This document shows, one piece after another, positions 8,127-17,143 of a DNA stretch of 64,000 bases (position 1 is its first letter; each line of letters begins with the position of its first letter). The position numbers were made by a program, and so were the translations under genes. The stretch is from CAVVJA01 sp963801715 (GTDB lineage: Bacteria > Actinomycetota > Actinomycetes > Mycobacteriales > Jatrophihabitantaceae), in assembly GCA_963801715.1 (NCBI GenBank), contig CAWDGB010000015.1:1-64000 (forward strand). Reading direction: 5' to 3'. A model generated the notes under the pieces. It was not told where the DNA came from. It made no database searches and saw nothing but the letters and a program-made list of their open reading frames with translations.

Positions 8127-11100
8127 ATGCACGGTGGGGTGAAGGTGTACCGCGGGACCGCGGCGGCTGCCCGGAACTACCTGGACGCCGACCGGTCCCG
8201 CGCCGATGACTACTACCTCACCGAAGGCACCGGCATCGCTCGGCGGTTCATGACCCGTCCCGACGGACCTGTCGTCGAGCTGGCGCTCGCTGACCGGTGA
8301 CGGGTACGAGGCGTGGGTCGCCGGCCTGGACCCGGAGACCGGTCAACCGCGCGGCCGGTTGCGTGCCGACGCGTCGGCGGTGCGGTTCGTCGAGGTGGTG
8401 GTGAACGGGCCGAAGTCGTGGTCGCTCGCGGCAGAGCTGCACCCCGACGTCGCGGCCGCCTACGAGGCCGCGCAAGACCGCGCCGCGGGGCAGATCATCG
8501 GCTGGCTCGCACGACACGCGACCACCCGGGTCGGTCCGCGCGGGGCCCAGGTCGCCGTCCCGGTCGAGCGGCTGGAGGCGGTGACGGTGCGGCACTACAC
8601 CTCCCGCGCCGGCGACCCGCACCGGCACCTGCATCTGCAGGTCAATGCGCGAGTGTTCGCCGCCGGGAAGTGGCGCGGGACTCGACACGATCGCCTTCCG
8701 CGACTCGATCGAGGCGATCAACGGCATCGGGCACGCCGCGGTGATGTGTGATCCGGAGTTCCGGGCCGCGCTGGCCGCGCATGGCTACACCCTTAACGAA
8801 GAGCGGCGAGATCGAGCAGCTCGCCCGGTTCGTCGGGCCCGTTCTCCAAGCGGGCAGCGCAGATCGCCGCAACTGCTCGACCGCTACGAGGCCGAGTGGC
8901 GCCGCGAGCATCCGAACCAGGAGCCGGGTCTGGGGTTGCGGCGGGCGTGGGATGCGCGGGCGTGGGCCGAGGACCGGCCGGACAAGGTCGTGCCGCGCTC
9001 GGGAGAGGAGTTGCGAGCGCGGTGGTTGACCGAACTGCGCGCGCTCGGCTACCGCGACCGCGACCGACCCATCCAGATCGCCCTCGAACTGGCCGGGCGA
9101 CTCGACCGACGCTGCCGCCGTCACCGAAGTTCTCGCCCGCCTCGGCGCCGCGCGCTCGGCGTGGAACGCCGCGGACGTGCGCGGCCAGGTCGAACAACTC
9201 CTCGCCCGCCACGGCATCGTCGCCGAGTCGGCGGTGCGGCGCGAGTTGGCCGAAGACCTCACCGCCCGCGCTCTTGCGCAATGCCTTCCGGTGACGGAGC
9301 AGCCCACACCAGAGCATGTGCGCGCGCTCACGTCCCAGCACGTGCTCGACGTGGAAGCCGACCTTGTCGCCCGGCTGGCGGCGCGCGGCGCCGCGGCGGC
9401 GACCCCAGCGGGGCTTGCGCACCTCGACAAACTCGACACGGGACAGCGGTCTGCGGTCGGCGCGCTCGCCGGCGATGCCCCACTGGTGGTGATCGTGGGC
9501 GCGGCTGGCGCCGGCAAGACCACCACCCTCGCCGCGACACGTAACGCGCTGGCCGAGCAGCACCGCCGATTGGTTGTCGTGACACCCACTCTCAAGGCGG
9601 CGCGCGCCGCCAGCGCCGAGGTCGGTGCCCGCGCCGGGTCGGCGGCGTGGCTGGCCTTCCAACACGGATGGCGGTGGGACGCGACCGGCGCCTGGACCCG
9701 CACACCGAGACAGCCGGCACCGGAGGCGGCGCTGCGCCGTGGGGATCTACTGCTCATCGACGAGGCGGCCATGCTCGACCAGGACACCGCCCGCGCGCTG
9801 CTGACGGTTGCCGATGAGGCCGGCGCTCGCGTCGCGTTCATCGGTGACCGGCGGCAGTTGCCCGCAGTCGGCCGCGGCGGGGTGCTCGACCTGGCGCACC
9901 GCTGGGTCGACCCGTCCGCCACTGTCAGCCTCGATGAGGTCCACCGCTTCACCCGCGTAGCCACCGGCGTCGACGGGAAGACGGTCCGGGTGCCGGATCC
10001 CGTCTACGCCGTGCTCAGTCTGCAGATGCGGCAGGGTGAGAACCCGACCGGCGTGTTCGACGCGCTCCAGACACGCGGCCAGATCGCCGTGCACGCCAGC
10101 GAGTACGAGCGGCAGCAAGCGATCGCCGACCAAGTCGTCGCCGAGCACCGCATCGGCCGCACCGTCGCCGTGGTCGTGGACACCCGCGAACAGGCCGCCG
10201 TGTTGAACAGCGCGATCCGCGATCGGCTCATCGCCGGTGGCCTGGTCGACGACCGACACACCACCAGCACCGCACGCAGGCGAGTCGATCGGTGCCGGTG
10301 ACCTGATTGCGACCCGCCGCAACAACCCCGACCTGGATGTCGCCAACCGCGACACCTGGACCGTCACGCGCGTGCGCCGCGACGGCGTGCTCACCGTTAG
10401 CGGTGACCGCGGCCGGCGCGAGCTGCCCGCCGAGTACGTGCGTGAACATGTCGAGCTTGGCTACGCCAGCACCGCGCACGGCGCGCAAGGCGGCACCGCG
10501 ACCGCCGCGCACCTCGTGATCGGCGACTACACCACCGCAGCATCCGCCTACGTCGGGATGACCCGCGGCCGCGAGCGCAACACCGCCCACGTTGTGGCAG
10601 CCGACCTCGATGACGCCCGCGAACAATGGATCAGCGCGTTCAGCCGGGACCGGGCTGACCTCGGCCCCGCGCATGCCGCCGCCCGGGCCGCGCGGGCAGG
10701 CCGCCGGCTACACCCCGGCCCGCCCCCTGCACGAGGTGCTCTCCGAGTTGCGCGAGGCGTGGAGGCAGCAGGCCGACCAGCAGCACGAGCTGCAACGCGC
10801 CACCGCGGTGCGTGAGCGGCTGGAACAAGTCGTCGCGCTGCGCGCGCAGCGCGACCAGGCCGTGGCCGTGCTCGGCGCCCGCCACCAGCAGGCCCAGGCG
10901 GTCGCCGAGCAGGCCCGCGCCGAGGCTGACCGCTGCGCGGCCGCCATCGACCGGCACGCCCACCAGGTGCGCGACCGGCTCCTACGTGAGTGGGAGCGGC
11001 AGCGGGAGCAGGCCCGGGAAGCAGCCCGGGTTGTGTTGGCCGGACCGGGCCGGCTCGGGCTCCGGCTGGGCGGGGTCAACCGCGCCACCGAAACCCTGGC

Positions 11101-11703
11101 CCGCTGGTCGATCACTTGGCAGCCCTACCTGCCCGACATGCCGACCAGCACCACAGCGATCGCCCGCTACGCCAGCTGGCCCCACGACGGGAACCGGGTG
11201 GCCGACGCGTTCGACGAGTACGCCCGCGCGCAGGCCGAGCACACCCACCCCGAACACCATGCCCTGCAGCAGGCCGCCAAGGACGCGGAACAGCGGCGGC
11301 GGCAGGTCCGGCGGGAGGCATCCGACTTGCACAGCCACCTCGACGCCCGCCTGCTCCGCTACGGGGCGCTCGCCTATGCCGATGACCCTGAGCAGCGGCT
11401 TGCAGCAGGCGCAGCGGCTGGTCAGCGACAGCGAGGCCCGGCTGGCCGCGACCGGCCAGCCGCATCGACCGGCTCACGCGCGAACCCGCTCTGGCCAGCC
11501 AGGCACCGGGTTGGCTCGAACGCCAGCACGACCGCTGGCGCGCTGACGACGCCGCCGAGACCACCGCCCTGCAACGCATCACCGAACTCCGCCACGCGCT
11601 CGCCATCGACGCCGCCGCCCGCGAGCGCATGCACGCCCACGAGCGCGAGCGCGACCCGTTCCAGCACGACATGGGGCGGCACGGACCCAGCTTCGGGCGG
11701 TAA
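8127..11703 (+). pseudogene. MobF relaxase-helicase (TraA/TrwC type), frame-broken
   Basis: Joined across frames this is a conjugative relaxase of about 1,190 residues. The N-terminus KVYRGTAAAARNYLDADRSR then DDYY holds the candidate nucleophile tyrosines. The metal-binding box is RAGDPHRHLHLQVN. The RecD-like helicase half has Walker A VGAAGAGKTTTL, Walker B LLLIDEAAMLD, GDRRQLPAVG, STAHGAQGG and VGMTRGRERN. A coiled C-terminus ends GRHGPSFGR. At least nine frame changes occur, near 8285, 8675, 8800, 8865, 9095, 10280, 10690, 11395 and 11455. No large segment is missing, so sequencing indels are a possible alternative to decay. It would nick oriT and unwind DNA for transfer. Confidence 0.85.
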
Positions 11704-11863
11704 TGATTCACATCAAGGTGTGCACGAGCGTCCCTCTCGGAACGCCTGTGGTGGTGAGGAACTCGACCAGCCACCGAAACTCGCCGGCAACCGCTGTCGG
11801 TCGCGCGACCTCAGATGCGCTTGGTCTGAATAGGACGCGACCCACGACCGGAGGAACACGCCC

Positions 11864-12072
11864 GTGGAGGACCGACCGGTCACCATCACCGAAGCCTTCG
11901 AGACGCGCTGCCTGTCGGCTACCTTGCCAGGGCCCAGCTGGCACGGATCCCCGACGTCCCACCCTTCTACAAGAGGCACCGGCGCGACCCCACCTGTCCA
12001 ACACCCACGCCAGCGGCACCTACAGAAGACGCCGGCCGGTTTGCACCAGCCGCGTTGTCCCGCCGGCAACTA
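11864..12072 (+). CDS. Possible small accessory protein between relaxase and Xis-like gene
   Basis: A GTG at 11864 opens VEDRPVTITEAF; after one frame change the stretch reads LPVGYLARAQLARIPDVPPF, then a proline-rich tail, ending near the next ribosome site. Neither reading has a domain I recognise. Small genes in this position are common in actinobacterial mobile elements. Weakly supported. Confidence 0.25.
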
Positions 12073-12192
12073 GTAGGAAGGAGCGACCGACGATCCCGGC
12101 AACCATCACGAGGCAGTGCACGATCGAAGATCGTCTATGACCCCGCCTCCCCGGGCAGCGAACCGCCAACGACCACCGAAAGGGACCCGACC

Positions 12193-12447
12193 ATGAACCG
12201 CGACGTCCGACTGCTCACCATCACCGAAGTCGCTGAGAGGCTGAGCATCTCGGTCGGCACCATGCGCTGGCGACGCCACCTTGGACTCCCGCCACACCCC
12301 ATCAAGGTCGGCCGCAACCTGCGCTACCCGGAGACCGAGGTCGACGCATGCATCGAAGCCCTGTGCGAGGCGGAGAAGAAGCGCCGGGCTGAGCGCGAAA
12401 CGCCTCAGGCCGAGCGCGGGGCTGCGCGCTCGAGAGCTGCCTGGTAG
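12193..12447 (+). CDS. Excisionase-like HTH protein (MerR/AlpA type)
   Basis: An 84-residue protein, MNRDVRLLTITEVAERLSIS, followed by VGTMRWRRHLGLPPHPIKVG, the winged HTH_17 pattern used by excisionases and AlpA-like regulators. A ribosome site AAAGGGA sits 9 nt before ATG 12193. Its place one gene away from the integrase fits a recombination directionality factor that binds the iterated repeats near the element ends. The C-terminus is charged (AEKKRRAERE). It overlaps the convergent hypothetical gene by 43 bp. Confidence 0.75.
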   Translation: MNRDVRLLTITEVAERLSISVGTMRWRRHLGLPPHPIKVGRNLRYPETEVDACIEALCEAEKKRRAERETPQAERGAARSRAAW

Positions 12448-12953
12448 TCCTCGACGGCACCAGGCAGGAGCCGCAGGTGCACCACCGTGCCTTGGTCAAC
12501 CCTCACGAGGTCGACGACCTGCCCCACCGCAAAGTCCTCACCATCGCGGAGGATCAGCACCGCGCCAGGGACGACCACCGACTCATCCCGGGCATGGTCC
12601 AGCCAGGACCAGACCAGCCCGGTCTGGTCCTCGTTGGCGAAGTCGACTGCGAGGTCCGCAAGGTAGTCGGCGGCACCGAGCGCCCGGTCGTTCATCGAGC
12701 TCATCGGGGCCTCCGTCCAGGCTTGCGAGTCCAGTATGGATTGGACCCGCAGCTCTCCGTAGGCGTCCACGAAGTGCTGGTAGTCCGGGCCATCCGGGCC
12801 ATTGAACATCACGGTCCAGTGAGGTCTCCGGAAGGTCGGCAACACCAGGAGCCGCCCGGCGATGTCGCGGTAGAGGATACGGCAATAACGCCTCCGCGCA
12901 TCCATGGGCGTTGCGAGGATGAGGCCCTCCGTCTCGGGCGATGCCGCGAACAC
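12405..12953 (-). CDS. Hypothetical protein, element cargo
   Basis: About 182 residues from GTG 12953; an internal ATG near 12903 (MDARRRYCRILYRDIAGRLL) is an alternative start. The protein is soluble and acidic with W-rich patches (PHWTVMFNGPDGPDYQHFVD). I do not recognise a family. It is transcribed against the excisionase gene. Such orphan genes beside integrases sometimes have defence or maintenance roles, but nothing here shows that. Confidence 0.5.
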   Translation of the reverse strand: MFAASPETEGLILATPMDARRRYCRILYRDIAGRLLVLPTFRRPHWTVMFNGPDGPDYQHFVDAYGELRVQSILDSQAWTEAPMSSMNDRALGAADYLADLAVDFANEDQTGLVWSWLDHARDESVVVPGAVLILRDGEDFAVGQVVDLVRVDQGTVVHLRLLPGAVEDYQAALERAAPRSA

Positions 12954-13010
12954 CGAGACCCCGTAGCACGGTCCGCCCCGCCAGCTGAAGCGTCGGTCCA
13001 GGTCACGTGC

Positions 13011-13130
13011 CTAGCGTTGCAGCCGTGCGATCTCACCCTCGTGGACTCCGCCCCGGAGCAACAGAACCAGGTCGTCGGCGACTTCGTCTGGGCGCAGGAC
13101 GTCTTCGAGCCGTTCCTTCACACTCCACAT
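13011..13130 (-). CDS. Possible small protein, 39 aa
   Basis: ATG 13130 opens MWSVKERLEDVLRPDEVADD and ends EGEIARLQR at 13011. The composition is that of a folded, acidic helical peptide and the frame runs in the same direction as the next gene (12405-12953), 58 bp upstream of it, so the two could be co-transcribed. No family recognised and no strong ribosome site. Confidence 0.3.
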   Translation of the reverse strand: MWSVKERLEDVLRPDEVADDLVLLLRGGVHEGEIARLQR

Positions 13131-13312
13131 CCTTGCCCGACACCGACGTGTCGTACGGGAGGATGTGGACCACCCCGACCGGATTGCACAGCACGCGTTC
13201 CCGACCCGCAGAAGTGGATCAAGGGCTGATCGCATGGCGACAGCCAAGGAAGACAATCTGTCGGAAGTGCCCGCGACACCGTCCGGCGAACGAGGTACAA
13301 GGAGGACCGCTG

Positions 13313-14467
13313 ATGGCAAGCGTCACGAAGCGACCCAACGGACATTGGCGAGCCCGCTACCGCGATTCGACCGGTCGCGAACATGCAAAGCACTTCAGTC
13401 GCAAGGTCGACGCGACCAAATGGCTCGGCTCGATCACCGCAACTATCGCGATCGGGACGTACGTCGATCCGGCCGCTGGCCAGATCACGCTGGGCGAGTA
13501 CGCCCAGACCTGGCTGACCCGCCAGGTACACCTCAAGCCGTCGACCCGATCCCGCTACCGCACGATTGTCCGCGTGCATATCGAGCCGGCGTTCGGGGCG
13601 ACCGGGTTGGCGCAGATCGAGCACAGCGCCGTGGCCGCGTGGATCGTCGACCTGCTCGATGACGGGATCGCGGCGCCGACCGTGCGGCACATCCATCGCG
13701 TGCTGCACATGATCCTCAACGCGGCTATCGACGACGGCCGGCTCGCCCGCAACCCGGCGTCGCGCGTCAAGCTGCCGCATGTCCGATCTCGAGACAAGCG
13801 TTTCCTCAGCCACGAGCAGGTTGCCGCCCTCGCCGACGCGGCCGGAGAGGACCACCTGATCATCCGCGTGCTCGCATACTGCGGTCTGCGCTTCGGTGAG
13901 CTGGCCGCGCTGCGCGTACGCAACGTCGACCCGCTGCGCCGCCGTCTCCAGATCGAGGAGTCCGCGACCGAGGTCGACGGCAGGATGGTGTTCGGCACGC
14001 CGAAGTCCCACCAGTGCCGCTCGGTGCCTGTGCCGCGGTCGCTGATCACGGACCTGGCGGCCGTCTGTGCCGGGAAGTCCCCTGACGAGCTCGTGTTCAC
14101 GGCGCCCAAGGGCGGCGTGCTGTGGCTGCGCAACTGGCGCCGGCGCGTGTTCGACCCAGCGGTCGCGGCCGCCGGGCTCGGCCAACTGAGCCCACACGAA
14201 CTCCGGCACACGGCCGCGAGTCTCGCCGTGGCGGCCGGAGCGAACGTCAAGGCCGTGCAGCGAACGCTCGGCCACGCCAGTGCGGCGATGACCCTGGACG
14301 TCTACTCCGGTCTGTTCGACGACGACCTCGACGCGGTCGCGGACCGGCTGGACGTCGCGTCGCAGTCCGCGGGCGAATCCTCTCGCGGACTTCCTGCGGA
14401 CTATTTGCGGACTGACGGCCAGTTGATCAAGCTTCAAGATCGGACTAAGACTTCTACAGCCCAGTAA
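13313..14467 (+). CDS. Tyrosine recombinase (site-specific integrase)
   Basis: A 384-residue intact integrase with an Arm-DNA-binding N-terminus (MASVTKRPNGHWRARYRDST), a core-binding SAM-like domain (about 58-140) and a catalytic domain. The catalytic set is complete: R193 in GLRFGELAAL, H295 and R298 in HELRHTAASL, H321 in GHASAAM, and Y331 in LDVYSGLF. ATG 13313 is fixed by AAGGAGG 7 nt upstream; the longer open frame to the left is not coding. The gene ends 20 bp from the restored tRNA-Ala, and its last codons overlap the right-hand arm-type repeats. It should catalyse insertion at the tRNA-Ala 3' end. Confidence 0.95.
   Translation: MASVTKRPNGHWRARYRDSTGREHAKHFSRKVDATKWLGSITATIAIGTYVDPAAGQITLGEYAQTWLTRQVHLKPSTRSRYRTIVRVHIEPAFGATGLAQIEHSAVAAWIVDLLDDGIAAPTVRHIHRVLHMILNAAIDDGRLARNPASRVKLPHVRSRDKRFLSHEQVAALADAAGEDHLIIRVLAYCGLRFGELAALRVRNVDPLRRRLQIEESATEVDGRMVFGTPKSHQCRSVPVPRSLITDLAAVCAGKSPDELVFTAPKGGVLWLRNWRRRVFDPAVAAAGLGQLSPHELRHTAASLAVAAGANVKAVQRTLGHASAAMTLDVYSGLFDDDLDAVADRLDVASQSAGESSRGLPADYLRTDGQLIKLQDRTKTSTAQ
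14385..14412 (+). repeat. Right-end iterated GCGGAC arm-type sites
   Basis: GCGGAC begins at 14385, 14396 and 14407, exactly 11 bp apart, inside the 3' end of the integrase gene. It mirrors the four copies at 497-534 near the other end, in the same orientation. Probable arm sites for integrase or excisionase; they constrain the last residues of the integrase. Confidence 0.6.
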
Positions 14468-14486
14468 ATCCGGGCCCTCCGATGGG

Positions 14487-14559
14487 TGGAGCTGAGGGGA
14501 CTCGAACCCCTGACCCCCACACTGCCAGTGTGGTGCGCTACCAGCTGCGCCACAGCCCC
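14487..14559 (-). tRNA. tRNA-Ala (anticodon GGC), integration target
   Basis: A complete 73-nt cloverleaf on the minus strand: acceptor GGGGCTG pairing with CAGCTCC, D arm GCGCAGCTGGTAGCGC, anticodon stem-loop CCACA-CTGGCAG-TGTGG with anticodon GGC, T arm AGGGG-TTCGAGT-CCCCT, discriminator A. CCA is not encoded; CCC follows. Positions 14487-14529 are duplicated at 344-386, which marks the right attachment site. The element supplied this 3' end, keeping the tRNA functional. Confidence 0.97.
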
Positions 14560-14774
14560 AGGATGCGCGCCGAACTTGGCCGACCGCGGCTCGATCGTAC
14601 ACGCGCGCGGCCTCGCGATCGGCGGCCGGATGCCGCCGCGAGAGTGTGACCAGCGTCAACCCAAAATCCGACACTTCGGACATTAGGCGGCGCGTCGAGG
14701 CCCGAAATTCCAGGAAACACGGGCGGTCGACCATACTGGACGCCGGTACGTCCCATCGATCAAGGGAGATGTGA

Positions 14775-15050
14775 GTGAACCGCAAGGAACTGGTGGCTGC
14801 CGTCGCCGACCAGGCCGAACTCGAGCAGAAGACCGTCGACGCTGTCCTGCGTGGCCTGCAGAGCACGCTCGAAGACGCAGCTGCCAAAGGCGAGAAGGTC
14901 AGCGTCCCTGGCTTCTTCGCGTTGTCCGTCGGTCGCCGTGAGGCCCGCGAAGGCCGCAATCCGTCCACTGGCCAGACGATCACCATCCCGGCCGCGAACA
15001 CCGTGAAGCTGGCCGCCGGCAGCGCGCTGAAGGACGCCGCCAACAAGTAG
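14775..15050 (+). CDS. hup: Nucleoid protein HU
   Basis: A 91-residue HU/IHF-family protein beginning NRKELVAAVADQAELEQKTV, with the central GFFALSVGRREAREGRNPST arm motif that inserts in the DNA minor groove and the C-terminal NTVKLAAGSALKD. It lacks the long lysine/alanine tail of mycobacterial HupB and so is the short, streptomycete Hup-like form. GTG 14775 is preceded by AAGGGAG. It binds and bends DNA as a dimer. It is the first backbone gene right of the integrated element. Confidence 0.95.
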   Translation: MNRKELVAAVADQAELEQKTVDAVLRGLQSTLEDAAAKGEKVSVPGFFALSVGRREAREGRNPSTGQTITIPAANTVKLAAGSALKDAANK

Positions 15051-15067
15051 CCCAGCCCCGACCGTCC

Positions 15068-15111
15068 AAGGGCCGGTCCGCCGCCTCGACCAGGCGCGCG
15101 GACCGGCCCTT
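15068..15111. terminator. Strong hairpin between hup and the dsbA-like gene
   Basis: AAGGGCCGGTCCGC (15068-15081) pairs perfectly with GCGGACCGGCCCTT (15098-15111) across a 16-nt loop. It starts 18 bp after the HU stop and ends 32 bp before the convergent dsbA-like stop, so it probably terminates transcription from both sides. Confidence 0.8.
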
Positions 15112-15142
15112 CCACGCGAGAGCCGCAGGAGCCCGAACGCCG

Positions 15143-16003
15143 TCAGGGCGTGGGCGTCGGCGAGGTTGTCGGAGTGGCCGTCTTACTCGGTGACTTGGAT
15201 GCTGACGCGGACGGCGACGGCGTGGCCGGCGCACCGCCGCCGGCGGCTTTCACCGCGGAGTTGAAGCCGTTCAGCGAGGTGTCCTGCAGTTCCTTTCCGT
15301 TGATCAGCACGGTCGGCGTCTGGACGACATTGCGTTTGCTGGCGTTGTCCGTGACGGCCTGCACGTACCCCTTGTGTTGCTGCATGCTCACGCATTGCTG
15401 GAACGTGCTGAAGTTGTCGCCGGTGATCCCGGCCTGTTTGCCATAGTCCTCGAGTTGGATGTCAGTGCGTCCGTTGGACCCCTCGGCCGGTTGATTGTTC
15501 TGACCCGTGCTGTCCTTGCCGTAGAGGATCGCGTGGTACTTCTGGAAGGTCGCGACGTCGATGTCCGACGCGCAGATAGCGGCGTTCGCGGCGCGGGTCG
15601 AGTAATTGTTCCCGTTCGACGAAGCGTCCAGGAACGCGAGCATGTGGTAACGCGCCTGGATCTTGCCGGCCGCGATATCGGCGGCGAGCGTCGGCCCGAC
15701 GCTCTGCTCGAACGCCAGGCACGCGGGACACTGGAAGTCCTCGAACAGGTCGACGGTCGCCTTCGCCGAATTGCCGACGGCCACACCGTTCTGCACGTTC
15801 CCGTGGTCGATGATCGTGTCGCCCTGGAACTTCGCGCGGTTGGACTGCACCGCCACGCCGATGACTGCCACCAGCACGACAAGCACGGCGAGCGCAGCTG
15901 TCAGATAGGCGGTGCGCTCACGAGCCGCCTTCTTGCGCGCCTCCAGCAACGCGTTGTACTTGCGCGCGCCCTGCTTGCTGCGCATGCGCTTGGCCGACGG
16001 CAA
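15143..16003 (-). CDS. DsbA-family thiol-disulfide oxidoreductase, membrane-anchored
   Basis: A 286-residue protein with a basic N-terminus, one membrane helix (about 32-54) and an extracellular thioredoxin_4 domain. The active site is C92-P-A-C95 in FEDFQCPACLAFEQ, and a cis-Pro loop follows in VQTPTVLINGK. The tail is rich in Ser/Pro/Thr. It likely introduces or isomerises disulfides in exported proteins. The TTG start at 16003 overlaps the end of the MauE-like gene. It is the last gene of the copper/thiol operon, before the shared terminator. Confidence 0.85.
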   Translation of the reverse strand: MPSAKRMRSKQGARKYNALLEARKKAARERTAYLTAALAVLVVLVAVIGVAVQSNRAKFQGDTIIDHGNVQNGVAVGNSAKATVDLFEDFQCPACLAFEQSVGPTLAADIAAGKIQARYHMLAFLDASSNGNNYSTRAANAAICASDIDVATFQKYHAILYGKDSTGQNNQPAEGSNGRTDIQLEDYGKQAGITGDNFSTFQQCVSMQQHKGYVQAVTDNASKRNVVQTPTVLINGKELQDTSLNGFNSAVKAAGGGAPATPSPSASASKSPSKTATPTTSPTPTP

Positions 16004-16478
16004 CGCGACGTTGTCGTTGCGGGCCGAGGTACTCGTCCACCGACCAGCGAGTCATCGGCCAGACGATGAGATACACCGCGATGAGCAACAGGCCAACATC
16101 ACGAAGAATGTCGAGGGTGTAGGTCGTCGATCCTTGGGTGGCTCCGCCGCCGCCGAAGCAGCCGCAGTCAAGCTTGAGCCCACGGACGGCCGCCTGCACG
16201 ATGCCGATGAGGAACACGAGCATGAGCACGGCGGTGATCGCGGCCGCTATCCGAGTAATGACCCCGACGATCAGCAGCACCGCTAGGCACACTTCGAGGA
16301 TCGGTAACCCATAACCGATTCCCTTGGACAGCCACTCCGGCGTGGCGTCATACGCCCGCACGGCCTGCACGAAGCCCCGCGGATCGGCCAGCTTGGCCAA
16401 GCCGGCCCACAGGAAAACCCCGCCGAGCACGAGACGGAAGACGGTGCCGACCCAGGGTCGGATGGCACTCAGGTTCAC
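15918..16478 (-). CDS. MauE/DoxX-family membrane protein
   Basis: About 186 residues with four membrane helices: TVFRLVLGGVFLWAGLAKLA, YGLPILEVCLAVLLIVGVIT, AITAVLMLVFLIGIVQAAVR and ILRDVGLLLIAVYLIVWPMT. A conserved-looking LDCGCFGGGG pair of cysteines lies between helices three and four, as in MauE-like proteins that work with thioredoxin-fold partners in disulfide chemistry. The downstream 86-bp overlap with the DsbA-like gene is odd; the last 40 residues (QRQRRVAVGQ) look out of frame, so a frameshift near 16030 may hide the real stop. Confidence 0.8.
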   Translation of the reverse strand: MNLSAIRPWVGTVFRLVLGGVFLWAGLAKLADPRGFVQAVRAYDATPEWLSKGIGYGLPILEVCLAVLLIVGVITRIAAAITAVLMLVFLIGIVQAAVRGLKLDCGCFGGGGATQGSTTYTLDILRDVGLLLIAVYLIVWPMTRWSVDEYLGPQRQRRVAVGQAHAQQAGRAQVQRVAGGAQEGGS

Positions 16479-16518
16479 AGCGAAGGGTTCCTCTCTCGAC
16501 CCGAACGCGCGGGCCCCG

Positions 16519-17143
16519 TCATTTCGCGACCAGTGGCAGATCGTGCCCCATCTGGTCGGCCTCGTTCGTGCTCTGTAGGTACTGAACTCGCGCGTAGTCG
16601 TCAGAACCGTAGAGCAACACCTCAGCGGAGTGCTGCTGGCCCTCGTCCTCGGCGAGCTGCACGTGGGCAGCGGCCTGGGCAGCGTCGATCTGCGCCTGCG
16701 TGCCGGTCAACCCGACGAAGCGGTTCGGCAGGTTCGTGTCGAAGTGCGCGAGCCAGGCCGCCATCACCGGTCCGGTGTCCCGCTTCACGTCGGTGGTCAC
16801 GAACACCACTTGGGTGCGTCGCTGGATATCGGAGGGCACCGTGCGCAAGCGCCTGACCGATGTCGGCCATCGTCGTCGGGCAGACATCCGGGCAGTGCGT
16901 GTAGCCGAAATACAGCAGCGTGGGCTTGCCCGCCGTAGCCCGGCCGAAGGCGTACGACTTGCCGGAGGTGTCGGTGAGCGTGAACGACGGACGCGGCTGC
17001 GGCGGGATCAGGCCGAAGCCTTGGTAGCGGCCACCGGTCGGCTTGTCATGCAGCTCGGACGGCTGTGGAGCCGCGGCCCCGGAACTGCAGGCCGCCGCCA
17101 GTACCGCGATCGCCGCGACCACCGCGGCAAGGCGACGAGTCAT
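16519..17143 (-). CDS. SCO1/SenC-family copper metallochaperone, one frameshift
   Basis: A lipoprotein signal (lipobox AAAC, Cys19) is followed by a thioredoxin fold with the copper-binding motif C84-P-D-V-C88-P in GYTHCPDVCPTTMADIG. After a frame change near 16850 the rest continues as VVFVTTDVKRDTGPVMAAWL and ends QMGHDLPLVAK, where the conserved metal-ligand His sits. SCO1 proteins deliver copper to the CuA site of cytochrome c oxidase. It follows PCu(A)C with a 4-bp ATGA overlap, an arrangement seen for CuA-assembly pairs. Probably functional if the frameshift is an artefact. Confidence 0.85.

Larger units (their letters stand above)
344..14529. mobile_element. Composite integrative element in tRNA-Ala(GGC), about 14 kb, partly decayed
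   Basis: The element is bounded by the 43-bp direct duplication of the tRNA-Ala 3' end. It carries an intact tyrosine integrase (13313-14467) abutting the restored tRNA, an excisionase-like HTH gene (12193-12447), a broken MobF relaxase-helicase (8127-11703), a second truncated integrase with a tRNA-Gly fragment (6768-7477), and assorted gene stubs. I see no FtsK-like translocase or replication initiator, so self-transfer now looks unlikely. Layout suggests a mobilisable element that has accreted or nested a second one. Confidence 0.8.

Noticed and set aside
13007..13312. Upstream extension of the integrase open frame by about 100 codons
   Set aside because: AAGGAGG directly before ATG 13313 and the family-typical N-terminus fix the start; the extension is Arg/Pro/Ser-rich and not integrase-like.
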